Positions 8,412 to 20,330 of a DNA stretch of 23,743 nucleotides are shown here, in pieces (the first letter of the stretch is position 1; the number at the start of each line of letters is the position of its first letter). A program made the translations under genes and the position numbers. The DNA lies in the NCBI GenBank assembly GCA_035463295.1, contig DATHTK010000003.1:1-23743 (forward strand), given 5' to 3'. The stretch comes from DATHTK01 sp035463295. Its GTDB lineage: Bacteria; Actinomycetota; Rubrobacteria; Rubrobacterales; Rubrobacteraceae. The notes under the pieces are model-generated. The model was not told where the DNA came from. It did not search any database and saw only the letters and a program-made list of their open reading frames with translations.

Positions 8412-8450
8412 AATACTCACATTGGTGAATGTTTCACAAATGTGCGTATT
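8412..8450. promoter_or_regulatory. 39-bp imperfect dyad upstream of the ATPase gene
   Basis: The arms match around a centre at 8431: AATAC/GTATT, CACATT/AATGTG and GTGAA/TTCAC, with 16 of 19 positions pairing by hand count. It is AT-rich in a GC-rich region and ends 30 bp before the ATG at 8382. A wide operator for a dimeric regulator is the natural reading; an RNA hairpin is the alternative. Confidence 0.5.
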
Positions 8451-8617
8451 ACAACGGTACCTCGATTCGAATCAAGCGCTCCCACCCTATCATCCGTACC
8501 TTCGTAAGGCACGTCGTCAAGAAGATACTCTTGAAGAAGCGACCGGGCACCCGCTGAACTCCTGACTCTGTACGGATGAGGACCCGGTCGGCACCTCGAA
8601 TCTCCCCATAAACGAAA
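8451..8617. other. intergenic, nothing recognised
   Basis: No start with a plausible ribosome binding site, no domain-like frame and no RNA structure stand out between the dyad and the hairpin at 8618. Confidence 0.4.
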
Positions 8618-8647
8618 GGGCCCGGGGCTTCTGTGTGCCCCGGACCC
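8608..8647 (-). terminator. hairpin with U-rich tail, minus strand
   Basis: On the minus strand an 11-bp stem (8647-8637 with 8628-8618, one U-G pair) closes an 8-base loop and is followed by TTTCGTTTAT. It has the form of a Rho-independent terminator. It lies about 270 bp past the terminator of tRNA-Gln with no gene between, so what it terminates is unclear. Confidence 0.5.
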
Positions 8648-8846
8648 TACGGCCGTCTCCGCTTGCCCGTCCTCGCTCGGATGGTCCTACGCCCGGTAGT
8701 TACGCTGCGCGATACCCGGTGCCCTTGTTAATAGGTGCTGGGCTCGTCGGTGAATACGGGGGCTTCCGAACCCTCGCCTCAAGATGATCACCCATCCGAA
8801 GCTGGTAGGGAGTAAGCGCGCCACCACCGCTGGCATGCGTGAATTT

Positions 8847-8870
8847 TGACCACAACCCTGACCACAACCC
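8847..8870. repeat. tandem 12-bp repeat (two copies of TGACCACAACCC)
   Basis: Two perfect copies stand head to tail at 8847-8858 and 8859-8870, about 80 bp from the 3' end of tRNA-Gln. The 12-bp period and position mirror the GGTGTAC pair beside the tRNA fragment at 1504. They may be integrase arm sites; this is inferred. Confidence 0.5.
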
Positions 8871-8918
8871 GGTGCGGGTTCAGGGGGTTCAGCGGGGGTT
8901 CGGGATGGAGACCGAAAG

Positions 8919-8944
8919 AGAAAAACCCCGCGTTTTGCGGGGCT
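8919..8944 (-). terminator. Rho-independent terminator of tRNA-Gln
   Basis: On the minus strand, CCCCGC (8942-8937), a five-base loop and GCGGGG (8931-8926) are followed by TTTTT. It starts about ten bases after the tRNA 3' end, so it should end that transcript. Confidence 0.85.
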
Positions 8945-8952
8945 TTGGGGTG

Positions 8953-9023
8953 CTGCCGGAGAAGGATTCGAACCTTCACTAACTGATCCAGAGTCAGTCG
9001 TGCTGCCATTACACCATCCGGCA
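8953..9023 (-). tRNA. tRNA-Gln(CTG)
   Basis: The minus strand folds into a full cloverleaf. The acceptor stem is TGCCGGA with TCCGGCA (7 bp), the anticodon stem is ACTGA with TCAGT, the anticodon loop is CTCTGGA (anticodon CTG, reading CAG), and the T arm is GAAGG, TTCGAAT, CCTTC. The discriminator base is G, and a CCA end is not encoded. Its 3' 46 bases are duplicated at 1504-1549, so this gene is the likely insertion target of an integrative element. Confidence 0.95.
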
Positions 9024-9072
9024 ATGCAGCGGGGCACATTGTAACGCGTGAGGAACTCTCCGTCGAGCTTTG

Positions 9073-10035
9073 CTAGCCGACAGTCTCGGTTATGCCGCCG
9101 GTCTCGAGGGAGCGCAGGATCCTGACCCTCTCTTCTATGGGCGGGTGGGTGGAGAAGAGGCCTTTTGCGCGCTTCTCGAAGTTCTTTACGGGGTTGACGA
9201 TGTAGAGGTGGGCGGTGGCGCGGTTCGCTACCTCGAGGACCTCGCGGTCGCCGGAGATCTTCTGGAGGGCGTCGGCGAGGCCCTTAGGGTTGCGGGTGAG
9301 CCGGACGGCGGTCGCGTCGGCGAGGTACTCGCGTTGGCGACTTATGGAGAGCTGGAGGAGGCGGGCGAAGAGGGGGGCGAGGATAGCGAGTACGATGGCG
9401 ACGAGGAGCATGATGAGCTGGGCCTGCCCCCCTCCTCCTTCGCGTCGTCCTCCCCTTCCTCCCCCGAACCACAAGCCCCGCAAAAAGAAGTCCGATATAA
9501 GGACCGTGGTGCCCACCAGAACGCCGACGAGCATCGCGTAGCGAATGTCGAAGTTACCGACGTGGGCCATCTCGTGCGCGACAACGCCCTGCAGCTCGTC
9601 ACGGTCGAGCTTCTCGAGCAGCCCGGAGGTGACAGCGACGGTCGCGTGCTCGGGGTCGCGGCCCGTGGCGAAGGCATTCGGGGCAGAGTCGTCGATAAGA
9701 TAGACCTTCGGCATCGGGAGACCGGCGGCTATCGCCATCTCCTCGACGACGTTGAAGAGGACGGGGGCGTCGTCGTGTGTGATCTCCCGGGCGCGCGAAG
9801 CGGCCAGGACCATCCTGGCGCCGCCGTAGTAGGTGGCAATGCCGGAGACGACCCCGACGACGAAGGCGAGGACGAGTCCGAACAGGGCGCGCGCTGGGTC
9901 CCCGATCCAGGCGTACCCGATCACGTACCCGAATACCGCTACGAACGCGATAAAGGTCGTGATGAGCAGCAGGCTGTTGCGCCGGTTTACGGCTATCCGT
10001 TCGCGGAAGTTCGCCTCGTAACGGCTCTCGCTCAT
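9073..10035 (-). CDS. htpX: HtpX-like M48 membrane zinc metalloprotease
   Basis: The protein has 320 residues. Two membrane spans lie near residues 22-43 and 47-70. The catalytic zinc motif HEMAH is at 154-158, and the third ligand is probably E236 in QREYLADATA. Another hydrophobic pair (about 165-190 and 206-228) flanks a glycine-rich cytosolic or loop stretch. Length and order match HtpX, which degrades damaged membrane proteins. The gene follows lemA by 12 bases on the same strand, a common pairing, so the two are probably co-transcribed. The start is ATG at 10035 with a weak Shine-Dalgarno sequence. Confidence 0.92.
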   Translation of the reverse strand: MSESRYEANFRERIAVNRRNSLLLITTFIAFVAVFGYVIGYAWIGDPARALFGLVLAFVVGVVSGIATYYGGARMVLAASRAREITHDDAPVLFNVVEEMAIAAGLPMPKVYLIDDSAPNAFATGRDPEHATVAVTSGLLEKLDRDELQGVVAHEMAHVGNFDIRYAMLVGVLVGTTVLISDFFLRGLWFGGGRGGRREGGGGQAQLIMLLVAIVLAILAPLFARLLQLSISRQREYLADATAVRLTRNPKGLADALQKISGDREVLEVANRATAHLYIVNPVKNFEKRAKGLFSTHPPIEERVRILRSLETGGITETVG

Positions 10036-10047
10036 CTCACTGCTTCT

Positions 10048-10608
10048 CTAGTCGTAGGAGACCGTCACGGACTCCCGCTCGGGGCCGACGGCCTCGAAGT
10101 ACTCCCTCTCGGTGAAGCCCATCGGACGAGCGAAAACGACGGCCGGGAAGCTCTGTATCTTGGTGTTGTAAGACTGAACAGAGTCGTTATAGTGCTGGCG
10201 GGCGAAGGAGATCTTGTTCTCCGTGGACGACAGCTCCTCCTGGAAGTCCAGGAGCACCCGCTCGGAACGCAGCTCGGGATAGTTCTCCGCGACCGCGAAG
10301 AGGTTCCCTATGGCGCCCGAGAGCCGGGCCTCGGCCTGCGCCTGCTCCGCCGGCGGGTGCGGGCGCATCGCCTCCGAGCGCGCCTTCGTTATCTGCGTCA
10401 GGACCTCCTGCTCCTGACGGAAGTACTTCTTCACGCCTTCGAGGAGGTTCGGGATCAGGTCGTAGCGCCGCTTTAGCTGGACGTCTATCTGCCGATACGC
10501 CTCCTCGGTCTCGTTGCGCCGCCGTACCAGCCCGTTGTAGGTCGAGACGGCGTAGATCACGAGCCCCACGAGCAAGACGATCACGACTATGGTAAGAACG
10601 GTGCCCAT
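10048..10608 (-). CDS. lemA: LemA family protein
   Basis: The frame is open far upstream to 11307, but the real start is ATG at 10608, preceded by GGAGG, giving 186 residues, the usual LemA size. The N-terminus is one membrane span (VLTIVVIVLLVGLVIYAVS). It is followed by the family signature YNGLVRRRNETEEAYRQIDV and KRRYDLIPNLLEGVKKYF, and then helical coiled segments. LemA proteins sit in the membrane with a short outer N-terminus; their biochemical role is not settled. The downstream htpX-like gene suggests a function in membrane quality control. Confidence 0.93.
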   Translation of the reverse strand: MGTVLTIVVIVLLVGLVIYAVSTYNGLVRRRNETEEAYRQIDVQLKRRYDLIPNLLEGVKKYFRQEQEVLTQITKARSEAMRPHPPAEQAQAEARLSGAIGNLFAVAENYPELRSERVLLDFQEELSSTENKISFARQHYNDSVQSYNTKIQSFPAVVFARPMGFTEREYFEAVGPERESVTVSYD

Positions 10609-10704
10609 CAAAGACCTCCACGATTCCGGGCGGGTTGCCGCCACAATTATATCCGTCCCGGCCGGCACCGTAAGGACACCGGCGCGAATGGAAAGGAGAC
10701 CGTC

Positions 10705-12471
10705 CTGTCGAGCTCGAACGACGTCCGACCCTCTCTCATAGTACACGCCGACTGGAGCACGCACCCGAACAAGCGCCGGATGGCGCGCGCGACCCTGAGA
10801 GGAGGCCGTTACGTGGCTCACGCGCCGGAGCCCGTGGGAGAGCCCTCCACGCTGCTGGAACGCCTGCATCGTCTCGCCGGACGAACCGCCGTCTTGGTCG
10901 GACTTGACCTCGCCATTGGCGTCCCCGCCACTTACGCGCAGCGAGCGGGCCTCGAGAGCTTCGTCGAGTGGCTCCCGAAACTGGGCTCCGGCGAATGGGC
11001 AGAGTTCTACCGGGTCTGCGAGAGGCCGGATCAGATATCCGTTCACAGGCCATTCTATCCACAGCGGCCCGGCGGTACGGCGATGAAACATCTCCTGCAC
11101 GGGCTCCAGGTGGATAGCGCCAACGACCTCCTGCGCTCGTGCGACCGCGGTCACCCCGGGCGGCCGGCGGCGGCCTCGATCTTCTGGACGATGGGCGCGA
11201 AACAGGTGGGCAAGGCCGCGATCTCCGGCTGGAGAGACCTGCTCGCCCCCGCCTACCGATCGCTCGGTCCGGACGTGGCGTTGTGGCCTTTCGACGGCGA
11301 GCTGCACGAACTACTCAGATCACGGAGCGTGACCGTCGTCGAGACGTATCCGGCCGAATTCTACCGGCAGCTGAGCATCGAGCTAGGCTCTAAACGGAAC
11401 CAGGAAGATCGAAGGTCGAACGCCTCGGTGCTGCTGAAATGGGCAGAGACACTCGAGACAGAACCAACACCCGAAATGCGCGCCGCTCTGCAAGACGGGT
11501 TCGGCTCCCGACCGGATGGTGAAGACTCCTTCGACGCAACTGTCGGCCTCTTCGGCATGCTCAACGTGGTGCTCGGTTTTCGTCCGCCCGGCGAACCCTC
11601 GGACCCGGCCGTTCGCAAGATCGAGGGCTGGATGTTAGGCCAACCCCCGGAGCAGACTACACGGATCACTCCGGCTACGAAACCACAAACAAGCGAGCGC
11701 CCGGTCCCCTCCGTGGCCAAACCCCCGGCCGAATACGACCCCCTGGCCGACCTCTACGACCTCGAGTACACCCACGACCACGACCTCCCCTTCTGGCTCG
11801 CTCTCGCCGAGCGCGAGGGAGGCCCCATCGTCGAGTGGGGCGCCGGCACCGGACGCCTGGCGGTTCCGCTCGCCGAAGCCGGCTTCCATGTCACCGCGGT
11901 CGAGCTCTCGGAGAGAATGATCCAGAGGGGCCGCGAGAAGAATGCGTCCGTCGAGTGGACCCCCGGCGATGCGCGCACGGCGAAGCTCGGCCGCGCATAT
12001 AACCTCGCCGTCTGCGCCTTTAACTCGTTCCTCTGCCTCCGTACCGTGGACGACGCGCTCGCCGCACTTCGCAACGTACGCGAGCACCTGATCCCCGGCG
12101 GCCTCCTCGGTATCGAGGTCTCCGCATTCTCCCCGGAGGAGCTGTCAGAAGAGCCCGGTGCCCCAACCCTCCGCCATGACCTCACCCGTAGCCTGCCTCA
12201 TGGTGAACTGAAACGTTTCAGTGTTTCTCGCTACGATGCGGCGACGCAGCTCCTCTCGATGAGTCTGTTCTACGAGCTGTACGGTGCGTCGGGGGAGTTG
12301 AAGACGAAGCGAACGCACGACCTCACCATCCGGGTAACGGGGCGGGATGAGTTGAACCTTATGCTCCGGCTGTGCGGCTTCGAGACAGAAACCGTTCACG
12401 GCGGATTCGAGGGAGAGCCGTTCACATCGGAGAGCGGCCACCTGCTCGTGCTGGCGAGAAGTACCCGGTAG
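10705..12471 (+). CDS. fusion of a DUF429-like (RNase H-fold) domain with a SAM methyltransferase
   Basis: The ATG at 10780 is too late, because the conserved opening LIVHADWSTHPNKRR lies upstream. There the only in-frame start near a ribosome binding site (AAAGGAG, 10691-10697) is CTG at 10705, giving 588 residues. Residues 1-310 resemble DUF429: HADWS with the probable first catalytic Asp near 16, LVGLDLAIGVP, VVETYPAEFYRQL near 210 and a late DSFDATVGL. A proline-rich linker follows. Residues about 345-588 form a class I methyltransferase with motif I VEWGAGTGRLAVPLAEAG near 375, motif II VTAVELSERMI and GDAR. The substrate is unknown. The gene is divergent from lemA and converges on gltD with 15 bases between. 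The methyltransferase call is firm; the DUF429 call is moderate. Confidence 0.8.
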   Translation: MSSSNDVRPSLIVHADWSTHPNKRRMARATLRGGRYVAHAPEPVGEPSTLLERLHRLAGRTAVLVGLDLAIGVPATYAQRAGLESFVEWLPKLGSGEWAEFYRVCERPDQISVHRPFYPQRPGGTAMKHLLHGLQVDSANDLLRSCDRGHPGRPAAASIFWTMGAKQVGKAAISGWRDLLAPAYRSLGPDVALWPFDGELHELLRSRSVTVVETYPAEFYRQLSIELGSKRNQEDRRSNASVLLKWAETLETEPTPEMRAALQDGFGSRPDGEDSFDATVGLFGMLNVVLGFRPPGEPSDPAVRKIEGWMLGQPPEQTTRITPATKPQTSERPVPSVAKPPAEYDPLADLYDLEYTHDHDLPFWLALAEREGGPIVEWGAGTGRLAVPLAEAGFHVTAVELSERMIQRGREKNASVEWTPGDARTAKLGRAYNLAVCAFNSFLCLRTVDDALAALRNVREHLIPGGLLGIEVSAFSPEELSEEPGAPTLRHDLTRSLPHGELKRFSVSRYDAATQLLSMSLFYELYGASGELKTKRTHDLTIRVTGRDELNLMLRLCGFETETVHGGFEGEPFTSESGHLLVLARSTR

Positions 12472-12486
12472 CAACAACCTGACATG

Positions 12487-13910
12487 CTATCCTGGCAGCA
12501 GGCTCTTTCCCATCAAGAACGTGTCGGCCTGGCGGGCGGCCTTACGGCCGTCGGCGATGGCCGTGACGATAAGGTCGGCGCCGCGCCGGGCGTCGCCGGC
12601 GACGAAGAAGTTGGGCTCCTTCGTGCCGAAGCCGTTCTCCGAGTGGACTGCGCCGCGCTTCGTGTAGCCCAGGTCCATCTCCTCGAGGAAGCGGTCGTGG
12701 ACTGGACCGGTGAAGCCGATGGCGAGCAGCACGAGGTCAGCCTCTATCTCGAAGTCGGTGCCTGGGATAGGTTCGGTCTTGCCGTTCTCACGCCTGGTCC
12801 GGACGACGTGTAGTCTTTCGACCCGACCGTCCGAGCCGGAGAAGCCGGTGATCCCGACGCTCCAACCGCGCTCGCCGCCCTCCTCATGGGCCGGGTAGGT
12901 GTGGAGGATCAAGGGCCAGTCCGGCCACTCGAGCGGGTCGGGGGCGTCTGGCGGCCTCGGGCCGTGGGTCAGGACGCGGACGGAGGCGCAGCCCTCGCGG
13001 TGGGCGTTGCCGAGGCAGTCGGCGCTCGTGTCGCCGCCGCCCAGGATCACGACGTTCTTGCCACGCGCGGAGATCTCCTCTTCTTCCACCGGCAGCCCGG
13101 CCACCCGCCGGTTCTGCTGCACCAGATACTCCATCGCGAGGTGGATCCCGCTCAGCTCGCGGCCCGGGACGGAGAGGTTTCTGCCCTGCAGGGCGCCGAC
13201 GGCGAGGACTACCGCGTCGAACTCTTCTCTGAGCTCCCCCGTCGTCGGGTTCTCGCCGACGTGGGCGTTCGTACGGAACACGATGCCTTCCTGCTCCATG
13301 ATCCTCAAGCGCCGGTCGATGACCCACTTCTCGATCTTGTAGTCCGGGATACCGTATCGGAGCAGACCGCCCAGCTTATCGTCCTTCTCGAAGACGACGA
13401 CGGTGTGGCCCGCCCAGTTGAGCTGCTGGGCGGCAGCGAGTCCCGCCGGTCCGCTCCCGACGACCGCGACCCTCTTGCCGGTCCGTATCTCGGGCGGCGG
13501 GAGCTTCGGGACGACCCAGCCCTCCTCGAAGGCGCGGTTGATGATCTGGAGCTCTATCTCTTTTATGGTCACGGGGCTGTCGTTTATGGAGAGGACGCAC
13601 GCCGCCTCGCACGGGGCCGGGCAGAGCATCCCCGTGAACTCAGGGAAGTTGTTGGTCGCGTGCAGCCGGTCTATCGCCTCTCTCCAGCGGTCGCGGTAGA
13701 CGAGGTCGTTCCAGTCGGGGATAAGGTTGTTAACGGGGCAGCCCGTGTTGCAGAATGGCACCCCGCAATCCATACAGCGCGACGCCTGGCCCCGCAGCTC
13801 GTGTGTCGGCATCGGCTCGTAGACGTAGCGGTAGTCGTTCAGGCGCTCCTCGACGGGACGCTTGGGGGGCGGCTTGCGCCCGAGCTTGATGAAACCCTTC
13901 GGGTCTCCCA

Positions 13911-13911
<1 letters not shown>
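12487..13911 (-). CDS. gltD: glutamate synthase small subunit
   Basis: The protein has 474 residues, the expected size. Cysteines 46, 49, 54 and 58 (CMDCGVPFCNTGC) and 97, 101 and 105 (CPAPCEAAC) bind the two low-potential Fe-S clusters. The FAD loop is near 148-160 (VAVVGSGPAGLAAA) and the NADPH loop further on (VVILGGGDTSADCLG). It passes electrons from NADPH to the large subunit for making glutamate from glutamine and 2-oxoglutarate. The start is GTG at 13911, whose G is also the last base of the gltB stop (TAGTG), so translation is probably coupled. A longer in-frame extension to 14136 is antisense-like noise. Confidence 0.96.
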
Positions 13912-18374
<4,463 letters not shown>

Positions 18375-18416
18375 CTGGGTAGCCTCCTCTTAGCTGCAGG
18401 GTGGAGAGTAGCCCAC

Positions 18417-18445
18417 TTTTTACACGAATAACCCCCGGAGTACAA
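18417..18445 (-). promoter_or_regulatory. gltB: possible gltBD promoter
   Basis: On the minus strand TTGTAC (18445-18440) and TAAAAA (18422-18417) are separated by 17 bp, about 40 bp before the gltB start. The matches are only partial, so this is a candidate. Confidence 0.35.
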
Positions 18446-18523
18446 GAGGGAACAAACGGTTGCACACTAGTATCATTTAAGGCTTCTGGAATACGCTCGC
18501 GGCGCGAGCTGAAAAAGAGGGGG

Positions 18524-18865
18524 CTAGAGGTCGCCGAGTTCGGTTCGCAGCCTCTCCTCCTCTTCGAGGAGTTCGGAGAGCCGGATCCTGAGTTCGGCCG
18601 CTTCGGCCTCGACCTCGGCGAGTCGGAGGGTGAGCTCTCTCTCTCGAGCGGCGGTCTCGGGGGTACGCCTCTTCGGGCGGTAGCGGTCGCGGATGTCCTT
18701 CAGGCGCCTCGTCGCCCCCTGCCGGATGCGATCCCGCTCACTTCTGAACTCCTCGCCCTGGAAGTACTGCAGGCCGCGCCGGACCCTCTCGTCCGCGAGG
18801 AGATCCCCGATGATCTCCGCGGAGCTGCGCTTGAAATCCTTGTCTTGGTCTTTGCCTTCGCTCAC
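18524..18865 (-). CDS. small coiled-coil protein, unknown function
   Basis: Two GTG codons are possible. The first (18874) touches the AGGAGG sequence directly, while the second (18865) has a nine-base spacer, so I take the second: 113 residues. The first half is charged (SSAEIIGDLLADERVRRGLQ, then FRSERDRIRQGATRRLKDIR). The last 45 residues are an almost uninterrupted Glu/Leu/Arg coiled coil (RLAEVEAEAAELRIRLSELL). No signal peptide or membrane span is seen. It lies on the same strand as the PSBD-bearing gene at 18948, 82 bases apart, and may share its transcript. I do not recognise the family. Confidence 0.7.
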   Translation of the reverse strand: MSEGKDQDKDFKRSSAEIIGDLLADERVRRGLQYFQGEEFRSERDRIRQGATRRLKDIRDRYRPKRRTPETAARERELTLRLAEVEAEAAELRIRLSELLEEEERLRTELGDL

Positions 18866-18947
18866 GGTATGCACCCTCCTGGTGTCGCCGCGCCCATTCT
18901 AGCTTCTCAGGCGGCGCGCGATCCCGCACGCTTCGTACCACCCTCTC

Positions 18948-19538
18948 TCATCGCGCGACCTTCTGCACGTCCCTAACGAGCACGCGCCCTCCGGAGCCCG
19001 TGCCTTCTACCTGCGAAAGGTCCACGCCGAGGTCCTCGGCCTTGCGCCGGGCGGCGTCAGTCGCTTCGACCTCGCCGCCCGCCCCGGCCCTCGTCTCGGG
19101 CTGCGGGGCGTCCTCTGGTTGCTTGGGGGCTTCCGTGGAGCCTTCCTCCAGCGGCCCCCTGTTCTCGTGTCTGGAGGAGCCGTCGAGCAGCCCCGGGTTC
19201 TGCTCTATGGCGGCGAGGGCGCTCTCTATAGTGCCCAGGATCCTCTCCAACCGTACCTTCAGCTGCAACTGGGCCTCTACGCCCTTGATCTTTAGCTTCA
19301 CCTTGTCCAGGTGAGCGTCCACCCCGATGTTTACGTTCACGAAGTCGGCCAGCTCCGCCCGCACCGAGACATGAGCCTGGAGATTCTCGACCTCGAGTTC
19401 CAGCTCCTCCACGTTGAGCGTGGGCACGTCGAGCAGCACGTCCGGCTCCGGGGCGGTAGAGTCTACCTCTGCTTCGTCTCCCAAGACGTCGCGGTACGGT
19501 TCGTTCCTGTCACCGCGCTCAGATCTCCGAGGTCCCAC
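18948..19538 (-). CDS. unknown protein with a C-terminal E3-binding (PSBD) domain
   Basis: The start is GTG at 19538 behind GAGGAAGG; the product has 196 residues. Residues 30-115 form a repeated amphipathic pattern (DVPTLNVEELELEVENLQAH, then GVDAHLDKVKLKIKGVEAQL) predicted to be beta- and coil-rich. A Pro/Glu-rich linker follows. Residues about 160-194 match the peripheral subunit-binding domain of 2-oxoacid dehydrogenase E2 proteins: ARRKAEDLGVDLSQVEGTGS, then GGRVLVRDVQ. There is no lipoyl domain and no acyltransferase core, so it is not an E2. The PSBD fold may here bind another partner. It is divergent from the glutamine-rich gene at 19709. The domain call is good; the function is unknown. 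Confidence 0.75.
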   Translation of the reverse strand: MGPRRSERGDRNEPYRDVLGDEAEVDSTAPEPDVLLDVPTLNVEELELEVENLQAHVSVRAELADFVNVNIGVDAHLDKVKLKIKGVEAQLQLKVRLERILGTIESALAAIEQNPGLLDGSSRHENRGPLEEGSTEAPKQPEDAPQPETRAGAGGEVEATDAARRKAEDLGVDLSQVEGTGSGGRVLVRDVQKVAR

Positions 19539-19708
19539 CCAGTGCCTTCCTCACGTAGGTCTTCCTGTCATCTTCGTGCCCCCTCGAACACCGCGGTAAA
19601 CACAGCCATTTCCCCGCGGGTGGGCATGTCCGCGAGTCTAACTGCGGAGTCTACAGGGTAGGTAATGTTTATCGAAGGTCGTCGGAAACCGAACGGGAAG
19701 GAGAGGAT

Positions 19709-19960
19709 GTGGCCGAACAGAGCCAGCAGCAGGGCAGTCAGCAACAGCAAAGCGGCCAGCAACAACAGCAGGGCGAACAGCAGCAACAGAGTCCCGTACA
19801 GCTCATGGGGCGTGCGCTGACTAACATCAGGAAAGTGCAGAACTTCCTGGAGATGAACCAGCCGGGCCAGACCCAGGCCATCCAGATGCAGCGGGAGGCT
19901 GGTGACCTCGTCTGGCAATTGATCCAAGCGATGCAGCAGGACCAGCAGGGCTCCGGTTAG
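19709..19960 (+). CDS. small glutamine-rich protein
   Basis: The start is GTG at 19709 after AAGGAGAGG. An ATG two bases earlier opens another frame that ends after about 37 codons. The product has 83 residues. Residues 4-27 are nearly all Gln and Ser. Residues 28-78 are better-formed sequence (LMGRALTNIRKVQNFLEMNQ and REAGDLVWQLIQAMQQ), probably helical. No signal peptide is seen. A long minus-strand frame opposite it is Leu-rich only because it reads the Gln codons backwards. The family is unknown to me. Confidence 0.6.
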   Translation: MAEQSQQQGSQQQQSGQQQQQGEQQQQSPVQLMGRALTNIRKVQNFLEMNQPGQTQAIQMQREAGDLVWQLIQAMQQDQQGSG

Positions 19961-19972
19961 CCTCGGCCGATA

Positions 19973-20008
19973 CAGCCTACAGACGTCGCCTCGCCGACGA
20001 GTAGGCTG
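19973..20008. terminator. stem-loop after the Gln-rich gene
   Basis: CAGCCTAC (19973-19980) pairs with GTAGGCTG (20001-20008), and inside it CGTCG (19984-19988) pairs with CGACG (19995-19999). It lies 12 bases past the stop of the Gln-rich gene and just before the end of the convergent gene. It lacks a U tract, so it may end transcription only partly or act in both directions. Confidence 0.4.
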
Positions 20009-20018
20009 CCGATCTCCT

Positions 20019-20330
20019 TTAGAAGGCGCCGCCGGTGTGCCGTTGTCGCCCGCCAGCGCGTCGCGGACGGCTTCTCCTGAGAGTCTCGCGGTTGCGCGAG
20101 GCCCAGGAGCTTATCGCGCTGCGCCAGACCCTCAACGAGGGATCGGGCACGGTGAAGCTGTCGGGTCCATCCAGGGGACGTGCTCGTGAGCAGAGCTCAT
20201 CTTTGAGGGCGCAGACGAAGAGGAAGAGTTCGTGATCTCCGCCCGCATCCGGGTGCAACCGCGCAAGGAGCCGCCGCCACGTTCGACGATCTTCGAATGC
20301 GCACTCTCGACCAGCTCGCCTCTCGCTCAA
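20019..20330 (-). CDS. small protein with a J-domain-like HPD motif
   Basis: A TTG at 20330 gives 103 residues; its ribosome binding site is weak, so the start is uncertain. The informative part is near residues 15-50: RTWRRLLARLHPDAGGDHEL, then FLFVCALKDEL. The LHPDAGGD segment resembles the HPD turn of J domains, with flanking helices of fitting length, but the domain is short and no DnaK or partner gene is nearby. The C-terminal third is Arg-rich and may be poorly conserved. It could be a J-like adaptor of the sort seen in actinobacterial accessory DNA. Confidence 0.5.
   Translation of the reverse strand: MSERRAGRECAFEDRRTWRRLLARLHPDAGGDHELFLFVCALKDELCSRARPLDGPDSFTVPDPSLRVWRSAISSWASRNRETLRRSRPRRAGGRQRHTGGAF

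Noticed and set aside
8687..9037. Minus-strand frame of 116 codons over the tRNA-Gln
   Set aside because: Its first part is a translation of the tRNA itself (CNGSTTDSGS type) and the rest has no domain; the terminator at 8919 also lies inside it.
9070..10476. 468-codon plus-strand frame
   Set aside because: It is antisense to htpX and lemA, which have clear motifs; its composition is typical of the opposite strand of GC-rich genes.
10609..11307. N-terminal extension of lemA
   Set aside because: LemA starts at 10608 with GGAGG and its membrane span; the extension is antisense to the DUF429-like domain.
19568..19927. Leu-rich minus-strand frame that looks like a membrane protein
   Set aside because: The Leu tract is the reverse reading of the Gln codons in the 19709 gene, and the rest is not conserved-looking.
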